From: Achromobacter sp. UMC46
Lineage (GTDB): Bacteria; Pseudomonadota; Gammaproteobacteria; Burkholderiales; Burkholderiaceae_B
Reading direction: 5' to 3'
Assembly (NCBI RefSeq): GCF_014170335.1
Contig: NZ_LZZS01000004.1
Location: 434,001-498,000 of the forward strand
Length of the DNA: 64,000 nucleotides
In this document: positions 62,478 through 64,000 of the stretch, one piece after another
Layout of the letters: each line of letters opens with the position of its first letter
How positions within the stretch are numbered: position 1 is the stretch's first letter
Program-made: the position numbers and the translations under genes
The notes under the pieces: model-generated
The model's input: only the letters and a program-made list of their open reading frames with translations
The model's database searches: none
Told to the model about the DNA's origin: nothing

Positions 62478-64000
62478 ATGCATGATTTCGAAAGTAGGGG
62501 CTGCGCGTTGCGCGCCATATTGCGCCGCGCGCCGCAAGCATTCGTTCTGACCGCCGGCGTCCTGGGCGGCTCCGCGGCCTGGGCGCAGCAGGCGCCGGCT
62601 CCCGAGGCCGCTTCCGAAGCCGCACCCGCCGCCGCAGCCGCATCCGACGGCCGCCGCGTCAACATCAACGAGTACATCGTGCGCGGCAACACCGTGCTGG
62701 AAGCCCGCGACATCGAACGCGCCGTCTACCCCTACCTGGGGCCGGACCGCACGCTGGCCGACATCGAGTCCGCGCGCGAAGCCTTGCAAACCATCTATCA
62801 GGAACGCGGCTACCAGTCGGTCTACGTCGATCTGCCCGAACAACAGGTCGCCGACGGCATCGTGTTCCTGCAAGTGTCCGAGACCAAGGTGGGACGGGTG
62901 CGGGTGGTGGGTGCGCAGCATTACTCGCCGCTTGCGATCCGCGACGAGGTGCCGGCGCTGCAGGAAGGCCAGGTGCCCAACTTCAACCGCGCGCAGGCCG
63001 AACTGACCAGCCTGAACAAGGGCGCCAGCCGCCAGGTCGTGCCGCTGGTGAAGGAAGGGCGCATGCCGGGCACGATGGACGTGGACCTGAAGGTCGAGGA
63101 CAAGAGCCCCTGGCATGCCAGCATGGGCCTGAACAACGACTACAGCGCCGACACCTCGCGCCTGCGCAGCACGGCGTCCCTGGGCTACGACAACCTGTGG
63201 CAACTGGGCCATTCCGTCAGCCTGACCTTCTTCACCGCGCCGCAGGAAACCGACAATGCCAAGGTCTGGTCGGGGTCGTATTCCATGCCGCTGTCCAGCC
63301 GCTGGGGCTTGCAGTTCTCGGGTTACAAGAGCGACAGCAACGTGGCGACCATCGGCGGCACCAATGTGCTGGGCAAGGGTTATTCCTTCGGCTTGTCCGC
63401 CATCTACACGATGGAGCCGCAGGGCGATTGGAGCAATTCGCTGTCCGTCGGCCTGGATTACAAGAAGTTCGACGAGTCCACGCGTTTCGGCGCCAACGAA
63501 GACCAGATCCCGATCAAGTACCTGCCGTTCACGCTGGGCTACAACGGCTATCGCTATTCCGAGTCGTCGCAGAGCAGCGTGGGGCTGTCCATCGTGGGCG
63601 CCAGCGGTTCGTTCTTCAACCAGGGCAGCGACTGGAAGGAATTCGACGACAAACGCTATCAAGCCAGCCCCAGCTTCGCCTTGCTGCGTGGCGACGGCAC
63701 GCATACGCAGAACCTGTTCGGCGATTGGCAGCTGGGCCTGCGCGGCTCGTTCCAGCTGGCCTCGGGCGCCCTGGTGTCCAACGAACAGTTCTCGGCCGGC
63801 GGCGCGACCAGCGTGCGCGGCTACCTGGCCGCCGAACGCACGGGCGACGACGGCGTCCTGGGTTCGGTGGAATGGCGCACGCCGTCGCTGGCCCGCTGGC
63901 TGGGCGCGAATGTCAACGAATGGCGCTTCTACGCATTTGCCGACGCCGCCACCTTGCGCCTGCGCGACCCGCTGCCCGAACAGGATTCCAGCTTCTCGCT
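62478..64000 (+). CDS. TpsB (ShlB/FhaC/HecB-family) outer-membrane transporter, C-terminus beyond right edge
   Basis: The plus frame from the ATG at 62478 stays open to the window end (507 residues). The signal peptide ends SAAWAQQ. An Ala/Pro-rich linker (residues about 35-60), two POTRA domains (RVNINEYIVRGNTVLEARDIERAVYPYLGPD; ALQTIYQERGYQSVYVDLPEQQVADGIVFLQV; KVGRVRVVGAQHYS) and then the 16-strand barrel follow. The barrel contains the secretin-loop motif ATSVRGYLAAER of loop L6. The last strands are missing at the edge. It should export the giant TpsA protein. The clear partner relation and the intervening terminator suggest separate transcription. Confidence 0.92.
   Translation, partial: MHDFESRGCALRAILRRAPQAFVLTAGVLGGSAAWAQQAPAPEAASEAAPAAAAASDGRRVNINEYIVRGNTVLEARDIERAVYPYLGPDRTLADIESAREALQTIYQERGYQSVYVDLPEQQVADGIVFLQVSETKVGRVRVVGAQHYSPLAIRDEVPALQEGQVPNFNRAQAELTSLNKGASRQVVPLVKEGRMPGTMDVDLKVEDKSPWHASMGLNNDYSADTSRLRSTASLGYDNLWQLGHSVSLTFFTAPQETDNAKVWSGSYSMPLSSRWGLQFSGYKSDSNVATIGGTNVLGKGYSFGLSAIYTMEPQGDWSNSLSVGLDYKKFDESTRFGANEDQIPIKYLPFTLGYNGYRYSESSQSSVGLSIVGASGSFFNQGSDWKEFDDKRYQASPSFALLRGDGTHTQNLFGDWQLGLRGSFQLASGALVSNEQFSAGGATSVRGYLAAERTGDDGVLGSVEWRTPSLARWLGANVNEWRFYAFADAATLRLRDPLPEQDSSFS

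Noticed and set aside
62175-63704. Minus-strand 509-residue frame opposite tpsB
   Set aside because: Low-complexity shadow of the tpsB coding frame; no signal, domain or ribosome binding site.
1-64000. CRISPR array, tRNA, rRNA or prophage
   Set aside because: No regularly spaced direct repeats, no cloverleaf-like sequence, no rRNA-like stretch and no phage structural or integrase genes were found on reading through both strands.

Overview
The window is GC-rich chromosomal DNA of a beta-proteobacterium, most likely Achromobacter, Bordetella or a close Alcaligenaceae relative. The basis is overall base composition, four separate orphan Bug-type (tripartite tricarboxylate) solute receptors, many LysR regulators each beside a small catabolic cluster, and a FHA/FhaC-type two-partner secretion locus. 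I see no rRNA, tRNA, CRISPR array or intact insertion sequence. Genus is inference from gene content.

Layout. 1-4.3 kb: FMN-dependent 2-hydroxy-acid oxidase (cut by the left edge), divergent LysR, a D-2-hydroxyacid dehydrogenase and a Bug receptor, probably one hydroxy-acid utilisation unit. 4.3-9.6 kb: secreted and lipoprotein hypotheticals, RidA with a divergent LysR, a decayed FAD-monooxygenase remnant joined to the LysR 3' end, a TSUP permease and a GNAT acetyltransferase. 9.5-13.4 kb: Rrf2 regulator with divergent epoxide-hydrolase-like enzyme, ArsR regulator with quinone-oxidoreductase (a shared inverted repeat precedes both), and a secreted alpha/beta hydrolase. 13.8-19.8 kb: GAF-PAS-PAS-GGDEF cyclase, then LysR divergent from a CoA-transferase/oxidoreductase/Bug operon. 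20-26.6 kb: periplasmic asparaginase, leucine-rich-repeat protein, MFS permease, secreted unknown and a Tgl-like transglutaminase homologue. 26.6-31.1 kb: methyltransferase remnant, FUSC exporter, CatR/BenM-type LysR and catB with a Bug receptor. 31.4-34.2 kb: classical autotransporter.

34.2-38.3 kb looks different: lower GC, a lone glycosyltransferase, long gene-poor stretches with perfect inverted repeats, then an SDR/TetR pair. This may be a laterally acquired patch. 38.3-42.9 kb: AraC and TetR regulators, an EamA exporter, a wrecked GST gene, an L-2-haloacid dehalogenase with all its catalytic residues, and an AhpD-like protein. 43.2-46.7 kb: Bug receptor, GST, class II aldolase, XRE-cupin regulator and a cupin, probably one catabolic unit.

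The most striking part is 47.3-64.0 kb. A protein joining an STN signalling domain to a TonB-like C-terminal domain, an ECF sigma factor and a FecR-type anti-sigma factor overlap one another. They sit directly upstream of a giant (about 4,180-residue) TpsA exoprotein with a DUF3739-like end and its TpsB transporter (cut by the right edge). It reads as a complete cell-surface signalling module dedicated to an adhesin or exoprotein rather than to iron uptake, and recalls the PUMA3 (VreA/VreI/VreR) system and PdtA/PdtB of Pseudomonas aeruginosa. Several gene remnants across the window (7.45, 25.0, 26.6 and 41.1 kb) show ongoing gene decay between intact catabolic cassettes.
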